NCBI GenBank assembly: GCA_964601085.1 | Contig: CAZRLN010000008.1 | Span: 17,047 to 81,046 of the forward strand | Length of the DNA: 64,000 nt | From: UBA1444 sp964601085 | GTDB taxonomy: Bacteria > Bacillota > Negativicutes > UBA1444 | Direction of reading: 5' to 3' | In this document: positions 16,589-25,212 of the stretch, in pieces | How positions within the stretch are numbered: position 1 is the first letter of the stretch | Layout of the letters: every line of letters starts with the position of its first letter | Notes under the pieces: model-generated | What the model was told of the DNA's origin: nothing | Database searches by the model: none | Seen by the model: the letters and a program-made list of their open reading frames with translations, nothing else | Position numbers and translations under genes: made by a program

Positions 16589-18925
16589 ATGATCACAACC
16601 ATTGTCAAACGGGACGGACGTCAAGTCCCCTTCAATCTTGAAAAAATCGCCAACGCCATTTTGAAATCCCTGCAAGCGGTGGGCGCCGCCGATGAAAAAC
16701 AAGCCCTAGGCCTGGCCACCCGCGTGGTGGAACAGACCGAGGAATGGATCCAGGCGACTGGCGCACCGCCGGCCGTCGAACAAATCCAGGACATCGTCGA
16801 AAAGGTTCTCATGAGCGCCAACCTGACCGATGCCGCCAAGGCCTACATCCTGTACCGCGCCGAACGGACCCGGGCGCGGGAAATGAATACCCGCCTGATG
16901 AAAACCTATGACGAAATCGCCACGAGCGATTCGCGCAGCAGCAACCTGAAGCGCGACAACGCCAACATCGACGGCGATACCGCCATGGGCTCCATGCTGA
17001 AATACGGCTCGGAAGGCGCCAAGATTTACAACGAAATGTATATACTGAAGCCGGAACATGCCAAAGCGCACCAGGACGGCGACATTCATATCCACGATTT
17101 TGATTTTTACACCCTGACCACGACCTGCTGTCAGATCGATATTCAAAAATTGTTCAAGGACGGTTTTTCCACCGGCCACGGTTTCCTGCGCGAGCCCAAC
17201 GACATCGCCAGTTACTCGGCGCTCGCCTGCATCGCCATCCAGTCGAACCAAAACGACCAGCACGGCGGCCAAAGTGTCCCGAACTTCGATTATGCCCTGG
17301 CTGACGGCGTCCGCAAAACCTTCGCGAACAAATATCGCGAGAATCTCGTCAAAGCTCTGGAATTCGCCGCCGACGCTCCGGAAGAAGTCGCTTTCAAAGT
17401 GCGCGGCGTGATCAAGGATATCGCCAACCGTCTGGATCTGCGGCCGGCAATCAGCGGCGACAATGGCTACGAAGCGGAAGAAAAGCGTCTTCTGGCCGAC
17501 AGTTTTGATGCCGCGCTTCTTGAGAAGGCCCAACGTTTCGCCCGGGAACAAACCCTGAAGGAAACCGACCGCTTGACCTACCAGGCCATGGAGGCCCTGA
17601 TCCATAACCTGAACACCATGCACAGCCGCGCCGGCGCCCAGGTGCCCTTCAGTTCGATCAATTATGGCACCGACACGTCCGCCGAAGGCCGCATGGTGAT
17701 GAAAAACGTCATGCTGGCGACCGAAGCCGGTCTCGGCTACGGGGAAACGCCGATTTTCCCGATTCAGATCTTCAAACTGAAGGAAGGAATCAACTATAAC
17801 CCGGGCGAACCGAACTACGACCTGTTCCAGCTCGCCTGCCGGGTCAGCGCCAAACGGTTGTTCCCAAACTTCTCGTTCATCGACGCCCCGTTCAATCTGC
17901 AGTACTATAAACCCGGCCAGCCGGAAACCGAAATCGCTTACATGGGCTGCCGGACCCGGGTCATCGGCAACATCAACGATCCCTCGCGGGAAATCGTCAC
18001 CGGCCGCGGCAATCTCAGCTTCACGTCCATCAATCTGCCCCGGCTCGGCTTGCTCAGTCACGGCAGCGTCCCAGAATTCTATCAAAGGCTTGACGCCACG
18101 ATCGCCTTATGCATCGATCAACTGCTGGACCGGTTCGAGATCCAGTGCCGCAAAAAAGTCCGCAATTTCCCATTCCTGATGGGCGACGGCATCTGGCTCG
18201 ACTCGGACAAACTGGGACCCGACGACGAGATTCGGGAAGTGCTGAAGCACGGTACTCTTTCGCTTGGTTTCATCGGCCTGGCCGAATGCCTCAAGACTCT
18301 GATCGGCGTTCATCATGGCGAGACCGCCGAGGCCCAGCGACTCGGTCTGGAGATCATCGGCCATATGCGGCGGAAACTCGACGAAGCCGCGCAAAAAACC
18401 AAGCTCAACTTTTCCCTTCTCGCCACGCCGGCGGAAGGATTGGCCGGCCGCTTCGTGGAGATCGACCGCAAACGCTTCGGCTCGATTCCCGGCGTGACCG
18501 ACCGCGCCTACTACACGAACTCATTCCATATTCCGGTCTATTTTCCGATCGGCGCTCAGGAAAAAATCGCTCTGGAAGCGCCGTATCACGCGCTGACGAA
18601 CGCCGGCCACATCACTTACGTCGAGCTGGACGGCGACCCGGCCAAAAATCCGGCGGCCCTTGAAGCCATCGTCCGCTGCATGAAGGAAAACGGCGTCGGC
18701 TACGGCTCGATCAACCATCCGGTGGACCGCGATCCGGTCTGCGGGTATAACGGCATCATCAACGGCACGTGCCCGAAATGCGGCCGCACCGAAGCCGACG
18801 GGCCGGCGTTCGAGCGGATTCGCCGCATCACCGGCTATCTGGTCGGCACCCTGGATCGCTTCAATAACGCCAAACGCGCCGAAGAACACGACCGCTACAA
18901 ACATATCGGCGTCACGGAGAACTAA
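16589..18925 (+). CDS. nrdD: Anaerobic (class III) ribonucleoside-triphosphate reductase
   Basis: A 778-residue glycyl-radical enzyme that makes deoxyribonucleotides without oxygen. It has an N-terminal ATP-cone (IVKRDGRQVPFNLEKIANAI, to about residue 90), the catalytic barrel (HIHDFDFYTLTTTCCQIDI, NDQHGGQSVPNFDYALADG), and the C-terminal glycyl-radical loop RITGYLVG with the radical Gly at 749. The zinc ribbon before it reads DPVCGYNG then TCPKCG, giving three visible cysteines and an Asp where a first CxxC cysteine is found in some homologues. The activase gene nrdG is not adjacent. The ribosome-binding site at ATG 16589 is weak. Regulation by NrdR is supported by paired boxes. Confidence 0.95.
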   Translation: MITTIVKRDGRQVPFNLEKIANAILKSLQAVGAADEKQALGLATRVVEQTEEWIQATGAPPAVEQIQDIVEKVLMSANLTDAAKAYILYRAERTRAREMNTRLMKTYDEIATSDSRSSNLKRDNANIDGDTAMGSMLKYGSEGAKIYNEMYILKPEHAKAHQDGDIHIHDFDFYTLTTTCCQIDIQKLFKDGFSTGHGFLREPNDIASYSALACIAIQSNQNDQHGGQSVPNFDYALADGVRKTFANKYRENLVKALEFAADAPEEVAFKVRGVIKDIANRLDLRPAISGDNGYEAEEKRLLADSFDAALLEKAQRFAREQTLKETDRLTYQAMEALIHNLNTMHSRAGAQVPFSSINYGTDTSAEGRMVMKNVMLATEAGLGYGETPIFPIQIFKLKEGINYNPGEPNYDLFQLACRVSAKRLFPNFSFIDAPFNLQYYKPGQPETEIAYMGCRTRVIGNINDPSREIVTGRGNLSFTSINLPRLGLLSHGSVPEFYQRLDATIALCIDQLLDRFEIQCRKKVRNFPFLMGDGIWLDSDKLGPDDEIREVLKHGTLSLGFIGLAECLKTLIGVHHGETAEAQRLGLEIIGHMRRKLDEAAQKTKLNFSLLATPAEGLAGRFVEIDRKRFGSIPGVTDRAYYTNSFHIPVYFPIGAQEKIALEAPYHALTNAGHITYVELDGDPAKNPAALEAIVRCMKENGVGYGSINHPVDRDPVCGYNGIINGTCPKCGRTEADGPAFERIRRITGYLVGTLDRFNNAKRAEEHDRYKHIGVTEN

Positions 18926-18947
18926 CAACACCGACATTATTCCATAG

Positions 18948-18999
18948 AAAAAGGCTGTCTCAAGTGGGTTTTCGTCCCTGCTTGAAACAGCCTTTTTTT
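18948..18999 (+). terminator. Terminator between nrdD and the convergent acyl-CoA synthetase gene
   Basis: AAAAAGGCTGT-CTCAAG pairs with CTTGAA-ACAGCCTTTTTTT around a loop. The A-run and T-run on the two sides make it usable in both directions, as expected between convergent genes. Confidence 0.85.
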
Positions 19000-19002
19000 A
19001 GT

Positions 19003-20478
19003 TCACGCCTCGGTCAACATTCTTTTCATGATTTTTCCCGATTGATTTTTTGGCAAGGCCGCCAGTTGGACATATTCGCGGGGGATTTTGTAGGCCGCCA
19101 GCTTGCCGCGCAGATAGGCTTTGATCGCTTTTTTGTCCAGAACCTGCCCTTCCTGAAACACCAGATAAGCGCAGACCATCTGGCCGCGAACCGGATCGGG
19201 CCGGCCGATCACCGCCGCCTCGACCACGCCAGGATAGCGGTACAGCAGCTCTTCGATCTCCCGGGGGTAAATATTCTCGCCATGGGTGATAATCATATCT
19301 TTCAGCCGGTCTTTGATGAACAGATACCCTTCCTCGTCCCGATAGGCCAAGTCGCCGGTGTGGAGCCAACCATCCCGCAACGTCAGCGCCGTTTCCGCCG
19401 GCAGATTGAAATAGCCCTGCATCACGTTGGGGCCGCGCACCACCAGTTCGCCGACTTTCCCATCCGGCAGATCGTTGCCCTCTGGATCGACGATGCGCAC
19501 GGATACCCCGGGAATCGGCAAACCGATGGACAGGTGCTTGGCCCGGTGCTGCGGATTGGTGGCCACGACCGGCGAGGCCTCCGACAAACCATACCCTTCC
19601 GTCACGCCGATGCCGAACTTGCGCTGAAAATCCTCCGCCACCTGTTGCGGCAACGAGGCGCCGCCGGACATGAACAGGCGCAGGCTCTTCAAGTCGTCGG
19701 CCGAAGCCGTTTTGAGCAACAGGCCGTATACCGACGGAACGCCGTACATCACCGTCACCTGATATTTCCGAATCCCGGCGATCACATCCTTGGGAACGAA
19801 AGTATCCAGAATCGTCACCGACGCTTTATGCAAAAAGCCGGACAGAATGATGCAGGTCCAGGCCAGACAGTGATACAGCGGCAAAATGCACAAAATGTTA
19901 TCCTTTGCCGATACCGGCATGGCTTGTGAAAAGCATTCGGCGTCGCTGACCAGACTCTTGTGCGTCAGGACCGCGCCTTTCGGATTACCTGTTGTTCCGG
20001 AAGTGTAAATGATCGTGCAGGGATCGTCTTCACCGATCTGATCGTCCAATGTTGGCGCCGCGTTCTCTGTTGTCGGCTCAAAGTCGCCGATCTGGGCGAC
20101 CGGATGCTGACTAACCGGTATCGGATAATCGTGCGCCGCCAGAGCGGCCGTCAAATCCAGCGGCTGCGATACAACGAGATGTTTCATACCGGCGTCCTTG
20201 ACAATGAACCCCACTTCCTGCGCCGTCAGCTGGTAATTGATCGGTACGACCAGCGCTCCCAGGCTGACGATCGCCATGTAGGAATAGACAAACGCCGGCG
20301 AGTTCCGCAGCAGCAACCCGACATTTTCACCCCGGCGAATCCCGGTTTGATAGAGATAATCGCGAAACCTGGCCACTTCCTGCCGCAGCCCGCCGTAAGT
20401 GACGGCCGGCTCGTCATGGAAAGCAATGGCGGCTTCTTCCCCAAAGTTAATGATTTGATGCAACAACACGGAATCCAT
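19003..20478 (-). CDS. Long-chain acyl-CoA synthetase / AMP-forming acyl-CoA ligase
   Basis: A 491-residue member of the ANL (AMP-binding) superfamily that activates a carboxylic acid through an acyl-adenylate and transfers it to CoA. Visible motifs are the phosphate loop YTSGTTGNPKG (158-168), GYGLSEASPV, the TGDLAYRDEEGYLFIKDR hinge, ITHGENIYPREIE, and the C-terminal catalytic lysine segment LPKNQSGKIMKRML. No signal or membrane segment is present. Chain-length preference cannot be read from sequence. ATG 20478 has AAGGAG only three bases upstream, which is tight. It appears monocistronic and converges on nrdD. Confidence 0.88.
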   Translation of the reverse strand: MDSVLLHQIINFGEEAAIAFHDEPAVTYGGLRQEVARFRDYLYQTGIRRGENVGLLLRNSPAFVYSYMAIVSLGALVVPINYQLTAQEVGFIVKDAGMKHLVVSQPLDLTAALAAHDYPIPVSQHPVAQIGDFEPTTENAAPTLDDQIGEDDPCTIIYTSGTTGNPKGAVLTHKSLVSDAECFSQAMPVSAKDNILCILPLYHCLAWTCIILSGFLHKASVTILDTFVPKDVIAGIRKYQVTVMYGVPSVYGLLLKTASADDLKSLRLFMSGGASLPQQVAEDFQRKFGIGVTEGYGLSEASPVVATNPQHRAKHLSIGLPIPGVSVRIVDPEGNDLPDGKVGELVVRGPNVMQGYFNLPAETALTLRDGWLHTGDLAYRDEEGYLFIKDRLKDMIITHGENIYPREIEELLYRYPGVVEAAVIGRPDPVRGQMVCAYLVFQEGQVLDKKAIKAYLRGKLAAYKIPREYVQLAALPKNQSGKIMKRMLTEA

Positions 20479-20620
20479 TCACTCCTTCAACTCCATTCTC
20501 TGGACGGAAAAATAACGCAGCAACTATAATCCCACAAGACCTAATTGTATTGTCTTTCCATATTGTTCGGCATTTTCCTGCCGACACCAAACCTTTTTTG
20601 TATTTTAAGTACCAATTATC

Positions 20621-20655
20621 AGCAATGCCGCCCGGGAATCCCGGGCGGCATTGCT
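20621..20655 (-). terminator. Strong hairpin after the second chemoreceptor gene
   Basis: AGCAATGCCGCCCGGG and CCCGGGCGGCATTGCT form a perfect 16-base stem with a three-base loop, about 28 bases after the chemoreceptor stop on the minus strand. The following sequence is AT-rich but lacks a clean T-run, so it may act as a terminator or as a 3' end stabiliser. Confidence 0.6.
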
Positions 20656-20682
20656 GAATGAACGGGTAGTTGTAAGAGCCGG

Positions 20683-22422
20683 TTAAACCCGGAATTTGCT
20701 CATGGCGCTCTGGAGATCAGTCGCCAATTTGGCCAGCGCTTGGCTGGCGGAAGCGATTTCTTCGGTGGAAGCGGACTGTTCTTCCGTGGCCGCCGATACG
20801 GTTTGCGCTTCGGATGCGGTCGCCCGGCTGACCGTCTCCACATCTTTCATGGAGTGAACAATCTGCTGGCTGCCAGAAGCAATCTCACCGATCGCCTTCG
20901 ATATTTCCTCGACCTGACGGGTCACGGATTCCACTTTGTCACGAATTTCGACAAAACCATTTCCCGCTTTGCTGACCAAATCAATCCCCTGTTCGATTTC
21001 CTGGATTGTTGCCCCGATGACTTCGACCACATTTTTGATGTTGGCATCATTTTTGCCGATCAGTTCCTTGATCTGATGGGCGGCTTGTTCCGACTGTTCC
21101 GCCAGTTTGCGCACTTCTTCGGCCACCACCGCGAAACCTCGCCCCTGCTCGCCCGCCCGTGCCGCTTCGATCGCCGCATTAAGCGCCAGCAGGTTCGTCT
21201 GACCGGCAATGCTGGAGATCAACCCAACGATCACTTCGATCTGTCGTGATCCGGACTCAAGGTCACCGGCTGCTCCCTGCGCCTTCTGCGCTCCCGTGCC
21301 AATGTTTTTCATTTGCCCGACAGCTTGCTCGACTGACTGATGCCCGTCGCCGGTGGCCCGTGCGGCAGCATTGGCCAACGTCGTCATGTCTTGCGCCGTT
21401 GCCGCCAATTCTTCCATGGTCGCTGAAATTTCCTGCACCACCGCCGAGGTGTCATTCACGGCAGCAACCTGTTTTTCCGATCCATGCGCCATTTCCGTCA
21501 CGGATACGGCCACTTGGTTGGAAGCCTGCGCTGACTGTTCGGCGCTGGCGGTCAGTTCCTCCGAAGACGCCGCCAACTGCGCCGCACTCTGGGAAACGTT
21601 GCCGATCAACTGCCGCAAACTGCGGATCATTCGATCAAAGGCTCTTCCCATGTCCCCAAACTCGTCGCTGCGTTTCAAATAACTTTGAGCAATGTCTTTG
21701 TCAAAATGCCCCTGCGCCAATTCATCGACGCGAGCCACTACCGTCAGTAACGGTTTGGTCACCATGCGAGTCTGCCAAACGCTGATGATAATGACCAGAA
21801 TCAATCCGGCCACGCTGAAGGCCAGTGTGGTCGTCTTTACTCTTCCGGCCGTGCCGGCGGCTTCCACGAGGCGATCGGCGGTGACTTTCCGGTTATCGGC
21901 AACCTGGGCGTTCATTGTTTTGGTAATGGCTTCCGTTAGTGGCGCGAGTGTCTGGCCGATCTCCAGTTGCCGATCCTCCAGCAATTTGCTTTGCGCCGCA
22001 TTCGCCGCCCCGCTGTTTTTCTCCCGGTGGAACTGACGAACGACAGGGAACAACTGGTTTTGGATGCCGTCTTGGTATTTTTTGATATTCTCGATCAGTT
22101 TTTCGATCTCGGCTTTTTTCTCCGGACGGGCGACCTGCAACAGGGCCGTCGCCTGCTTGATCGCCTGGGAATAGTGTTCCGCCGCGACTTGGGCATATTT
22201 GTCCGTCCCGTACAACATATAACCGCGCGATTCCAGCACTGCCGCCGTGAATGCCTGCTCCACCGACGAAACCAGTTCGACGCGCTGGTTGGCCCGCTGC
22301 ATGGCGCCCACTTGATCCTGTACCTGTCCCGCCGAGAAGTAGGATGTGCCGCCCATCGCCAACTGAATCAGGACAACGAGGGCAAATCCCATGGCAATTT
22401 TGACTCCGACCCGCATTTTCAA
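20683..22422 (-). CDS. Methyl-accepting chemotaxis protein with four-helix-bundle-type sensor
   Basis: A 579-residue chemoreceptor. The first membrane helix is near residues 8-28 (VKIAMGFALVVLIQLAMGG). The periplasmic part (about 160 residues) is helical, with repeated Gln/Ala/Glu stretches, consistent with a 4HB/CHASE3-like sensor. The second helix is TLAFSVAGLILVIIISVW, then HAMP and the signalling coiled coil with IAGQTNLLALNAAIEAARAG. The start is ambiguous: a TTG at 22422 has GAAGGG eight bases upstream, whereas the ATG two codons later is 14 bases away. The gene lies behind an intrinsic terminator and a conserved leader hairpin, so its expression is probably controlled by antitermination. 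Confidence 0.92.
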   Translation of the reverse strand: MKMRVGVKIAMGFALVVLIQLAMGGTSYFSAGQVQDQVGAMQRANQRVELVSSVEQAFTAAVLESRGYMLYGTDKYAQVAAEHYSQAIKQATALLQVARPEKKAEIEKLIENIKKYQDGIQNQLFPVVRQFHREKNSGAANAAQSKLLEDRQLEIGQTLAPLTEAITKTMNAQVADNRKVTADRLVEAAGTAGRVKTTTLAFSVAGLILVIIISVWQTRMVTKPLLTVVARVDELAQGHFDKDIAQSYLKRSDEFGDMGRAFDRMIRSLRQLIGNVSQSAAQLAASSEELTASAEQSAQASNQVAVSVTEMAHGSEKQVAAVNDTSAVVQEISATMEELAATAQDMTTLANAAARATGDGHQSVEQAVGQMKNIGTGAQKAQGAAGDLESGSRQIEVIVGLISSIAGQTNLLALNAAIEAARAGEQGRGFAVVAEEVRKLAEQSEQAAHQIKELIGKNDANIKNVVEVIGATIQEIEQGIDLVSKAGNGFVEIRDKVESVTRQVEEISKAIGEIASGSQQIVHSMKDVETVSRATASEAQTVSAATEEQSASTEEIASASQALAKLATDLQSAMSKFRV

Positions 22423-22456
22423 ATGTCCGTCCCTTCTTTCTGCATTTTTGCCGTAT

Positions 22457-22506
22457 ATAAAAAGCACGCCAAAAGCTCCTTAACAAAAGGAGTTTTTTGG
22501 CGTGCT
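22457..22506 (-). terminator. Intrinsic terminator in the chemoreceptor leader
   Basis: On the minus strand AGCACGCCAAAA and TTTTGGCGTGCT form a 12-base stem with an inner CTCCTT/AAGGAG extension, followed by TTTTTATATA. It lies only about 35 bases before the chemoreceptor start and directly after the conserved hairpin at 22510-22529. It either ends the upstream gene or works as a leader attenuator. Confidence 0.85.
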
Positions 22507-22557
22507 GCGCAGTTAGCCGGGCCACTTGCGAGACTACCGAAATCTATTCAAATTATA
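22507..22557 (-). promoter_or_regulatory. Leader with conserved hairpin motif, copy A, and candidate extended -10
   Basis: On the minus strand a TGATATAAT element (TATAAT at 22557-22552, weak -35) is followed by GGTAGT (22538-22533) and the 20-mer GCAAGTGGCCCGGCTAACTG (22529-22510). The 20-mer can fold as AGTGGC paired with GCTAACT, with one bulged A and a three-base loop. The terminator stem begins 4 bases later. An almost identical motif precedes the HD-GYP gene at 25019-25038. I recognise no published riboswitch or T-box class in it. Confidence 0.5.
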
Positions 22558-23332
22558 TCAAAACCAATATGACGGCTTCATTGTGTTCCAAATCCAATTC
22601 AATCTGAACCCGCTTCGGTCGGATACTCATTTCCCGCAGGAATTTTTGCGTGCAAACCCATAACTGCCGCTTGATGATGTTCTCCAGGGAAGTGGCAAGT
22701 TTCGGTTCATTATCGGTAATATCCAGTAGTCCTTCCGTCAACACCCCCGACAGCAACAGCAGCAAGTGCTGGTCGTCCAGCATCATAACCCGGCACCGAT
22801 CCGGACCCTTGCCGCTGCTTTCGCGCAAAAGCCGGCACAATTCAACATTCAGGCGCTCTTCGGGCCAATAACGGGGTAATAGTATAGGAATGCGTTTGTT
22901 TGTATTTGCTGGCTTTGCGTTGGAGTCGAAAGGTTCGGGAAATAAAGGTCGGGACAGTTCGATGACTTCGTAGCCGATTTCTTGCCCTTCCAGAACAAAG
23001 CGAGACATGCAATGCATCCTTTTGACCGGATTATCGAAACATTTGCGGCAATATGAATCCCAGCGGGACAGCAGCAACTCAACGACAGCCGGATCTCGCC
23101 ACAATTTTGCCTGAGCGGTTTCCCGTTCCTGATTCTCCGCCACTGCCGTTTCCCACGCAAGCAGAGGGCGAGACAGTTGGATCACGATCACATCGCGTCG
23201 TCCCCAGCAATGGAGCAAAGTGTGCCGCGGGAAGCCTATCTCCCGGCAATTATTTTCAACCAGTCGCGTCATTTCGGCAAGAAACGCCTGCTGCCGAAAA
23301 GGTTCCTTTGATTTGACCACTCTATCTCCCAT
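22553..23332 (-). CDS. DUF2294 (MpsC-like) domain protein, probably two copies of the domain
   Basis: A 259-residue soluble protein. The C-terminal 105 residues match the DUF2294/MpsC pattern: LCRLLRESSGKGPDRCRVMM, then LLLLLSGVLTEG, and a final strand pair ending EAVILVLI. The N-terminal half looks like a degenerate copy (MTRLVENNCREIGFPRHTLL, VIVIQLSRPLLAWE), here with a Cys cluster CRKCFDNPVKRMHC between the halves. Family members occur near Na+-translocating complexes in other Firmicutes, but none is near here; the neighbour 70 bases upstream is an HD-GYP phosphodiesterase gene. ATG 23332 has a poor ribosome-binding site; a GTG at 23320 with GGGAG upstream is an alternative. Confidence 0.5.
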   Translation of the reverse strand: MGDRVVKSKEPFRQQAFLAEMTRLVENNCREIGFPRHTLLHCWGRRDVIVIQLSRPLLAWETAVAENQERETAQAKLWRDPAVVELLLSRWDSYCRKCFDNPVKRMHCMSRFVLEGQEIGYEVIELSRPLFPEPFDSNAKPANTNKRIPILLPRYWPEERLNVELCRLLRESSGKGPDRCRVMMLDDQHLLLLLSGVLTEGLLDITDNEPKLATSLENIIKRQLWVCTQKFLREMSIRPKRVQIELDLEHNEAVILVLI

Positions 23333-23402
23333 TTCTCAACATACATCTGAACAGAAAGAAAATCGACCACTCATAAGCCTACGCAGGCATTTCCCTATTT
23401 TT

Positions 23403-24902
23403 TTATTCGTCGGCTTGTCGCAAGGCAAGCCTCTCATGCAGCTGCAAAAAAACTTCAACCAAATCCGGATCAAATTGTCGACCGGCATTTTCCTTCAGAT
23501 AACCGATAGTCTGCTCCCGCGTCCAGGCGGCGCGATACGGACGCTTGGACAGCAAGGCGTCCCACACATCAATGATCGAGAAAATTCTGGCCGCCAAAGG
23601 AATCTCCGTTCCCCTCAACCCGTCCGGATAACCGCCGCCATCCCAGCGTTCGTGATGATGCCGGATTAATGGAATCGCCGGTTTCAAATACTCGACCCGT
23701 TCCACCCACTCCACACCGTACAGGGAGTGTCGCCGCATTACTTCCCATTCCCGCTCTCCCAACGGTCCGGGATATAGCAGAATCGAATCGGGAATTCCCA
23801 TTTTACCGATATCATGCAATAACGCCCCGCGCCAAACATGCACCCATTCCGTCTCAGGCATTCCAATAATTTTTGCCAGCTTGAGCGTCATATCCGCCAC
23901 TCGCCGACTATGGCCCTGTGTTTCGCCATCCCGCATGTCCAATGCCTGCACCCAGCCGATCAAAGTGCTTTCGTAGGCCTGGTCCAACGCTTCATAAGCT
24001 TCGCAAATCCGCAGTTCCGCTTTCTCCCGTTCTTTGATTTCCTGCCGGGCCGAATCCATCAAAGTGGAATTTTCCAATTCCAATGCCGCCATCTGCGCCA
24101 TTTGCCCTAAATAGTATCGATCCTGCCAATCAAACATCCGAAACGGATCGCAGTGCGCCAACTCTAAAACGCCAACTACGGTCCCCCGGGAATCAGTCAG
24201 AGGAAACCCGGCCACGGTATACACGTCGTGAACCATCGGGACAAGCAAGCGGTACGGCCAATTCGAATAATCTTTCACGACCAGAGCTTCACCGGTCTGC
24301 CAGACTGTGCCGACCAATCCTTCTCCCACCCGGGTGCGGGCCCAGACTGATGGCGGTTGATGATCGGAAGCCAGAAACGGAACAATGTGCTTTTCGTCCT
24401 GCGCCACCATCCAGAGAGTCCCTTGGGAAGCCGATACCAGCTCCATCGAATGCCGCAATAAGGGACGCAAAACGGCGTCACGGTCGTGGCGGCGCAAGAT
24501 ATCCCCGCAGATTTCCCGCAATATGTTCAGAAAGCTCTTTTCCTTGTAGTCAGACAGATTTCGTAGTGTAACCAGGACAATATCCCTATCGCACAAGTGG
24601 ATCCACTCCAGCCGGCACTCGACGACGACTTGGCCGCCGTCTTTGCGCAAAGCGGTCAGGGAAATGGGCGGCAAAACTTTGGAGGGCGGCAATACTTTCT
24701 TGCAGGTATAATCCACACTCTCGCGATCCTGCATCGTTAAATCATAAAGGGTAAGCGACAGGGCTTCCCGAAGCGAATATCCGAACAGGTCCAAGAAACT
24801 GCGGTTTGCCTCCTTAATCCGCAGGTTATCCGGATCAGCACCACACATGGCGGTCGCCGATTCCGCCAGTATTCTGCGATAACTATTTCCGCTCCGTTTC
24901 AT
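23403..24902 (-). CDS. PAS-GAF-HD-GYP protein, c-di-GMP phosphodiesterase
   Basis: A 499-residue cytoplasmic signalling protein. Residues about 5-125 form a PAS domain (ANRSFLDLFGYSLREALSLT), about 145-300 a GAF domain, and about 325-499 an HD-GYP domain. The metal-binding HDIGK and the HHERWDGGGYPDGL motif are intact, so it should hydrolyse c-di-GMP. ATG 24902 follows GGAGGGG; the upstream 103 codons in frame are leader sequence. The leader carries the conserved hairpin motif and a strong terminator. Its PAS-GAF module is clearly paralogous to the C-terminal half of the gene directly upstream (25213-26601). Confidence 0.92.
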   Translation of the reverse strand: MKRSGNSYRRILAESATAMCGADPDNLRIKEANRSFLDLFGYSLREALSLTLYDLTMQDRESVDYTCKKVLPPSKVLPPISLTALRKDGGQVVVECRLEWIHLCDRDIVLVTLRNLSDYKEKSFLNILREICGDILRRHDRDAVLRPLLRHSMELVSASQGTLWMVAQDEKHIVPFLASDHQPPSVWARTRVGEGLVGTVWQTGEALVVKDYSNWPYRLLVPMVHDVYTVAGFPLTDSRGTVVGVLELAHCDPFRMFDWQDRYYLGQMAQMAALELENSTLMDSARQEIKEREKAELRICEAYEALDQAYESTLIGWVQALDMRDGETQGHSRRVADMTLKLAKIIGMPETEWVHVWRGALLHDIGKMGIPDSILLYPGPLGEREWEVMRRHSLYGVEWVERVEYLKPAIPLIRHHHERWDGGGYPDGLRGTEIPLAARIFSIIDVWDALLSKRPYRAAWTREQTIGYLKENAGRQFDPDLVEVFLQLHERLALRQADE

Positions 24903-24955
24903 GGCCCCTCCATTCCCTCCCCGTCGGGGTGTGAGGTTTAAAGAATCCACTTTGC

Positions 24956-25010
24956 AAAAAAAAAAAACCAAAGACCTTCCCTTGTCGCTTCCGATAAGGA
25001 AAATCCTTGG
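24956..25010 (-). terminator. Intrinsic terminator in the HD-GYP leader
   Basis: On the minus strand CCAAGGATTTTCCTT pairs (with a few G-T pairs and one bulge) with AAGGGAAGGTCTTTGG and is followed by twelve T. It lies 54 bases before the HD-GYP start. It can end the upstream GAF-PAS-GAF transcript or act as an attenuator for the HD-GYP gene. Confidence 0.85.
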
Positions 25011-25047
25011 CGTCCGAACAGTTAGCCAGGCCACTTGCAGAACCACC
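25011..25047 (-). promoter_or_regulatory. Leader with conserved hairpin motif, copy B
   Basis: On the minus strand GGTGGT (25047-25042) is followed by the 20-mer GCAAGTGGCCTGGCTAACTG (25038-25019), which differs from copy A only in one loop base, then GGACGCC, which runs into the terminator stem. The remainder of the 24903-25212 gap (25048-25212) is AT-rich and contains no gene or other element I recognise; no convincing promoter was found there. Confidence 0.5.
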
Positions 25048-25212
25048 CTACCCGGAGAAAGAAAGGAAAACCAGGTCACCCAGTCTCTTTTCAACCTACA
25101 AGGCACGCAACCAAGATTCACTTGTCCTGTTATCTCTTCAACGCAAACGCAAGAATTCCTGCAAATTCTGCACAAATTACTCACTGCATCAAAACATATA
25201 AAAACTATCAAC

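Noticed and set aside
16706..18085. 459-codon minus-strand frame opposite nrdD
   Set aside because: NrdD is certain on the plus strand; the antisense translation has no domain and no start signals.
22507..22540. Conserved leader hairpin as a GEMM riboswitch variant
   Set aside because: The GCAAAC and GACGCAAAGCC blocks and the receptor arm are missing in both copies, while the true GEMM-I at 228-325 has all of them.
25030..25050. T-box-like stretch AGGGTGGTTCTGC in the HD-GYP leader
   Set aside because: The T-box core would be TGGNACCGCG before an antiterminator, and a stem I with specifier loop is needed. Neither is present, the gene is not a tRNA-synthetase or amino acid gene, and copy A lacks the resemblance.
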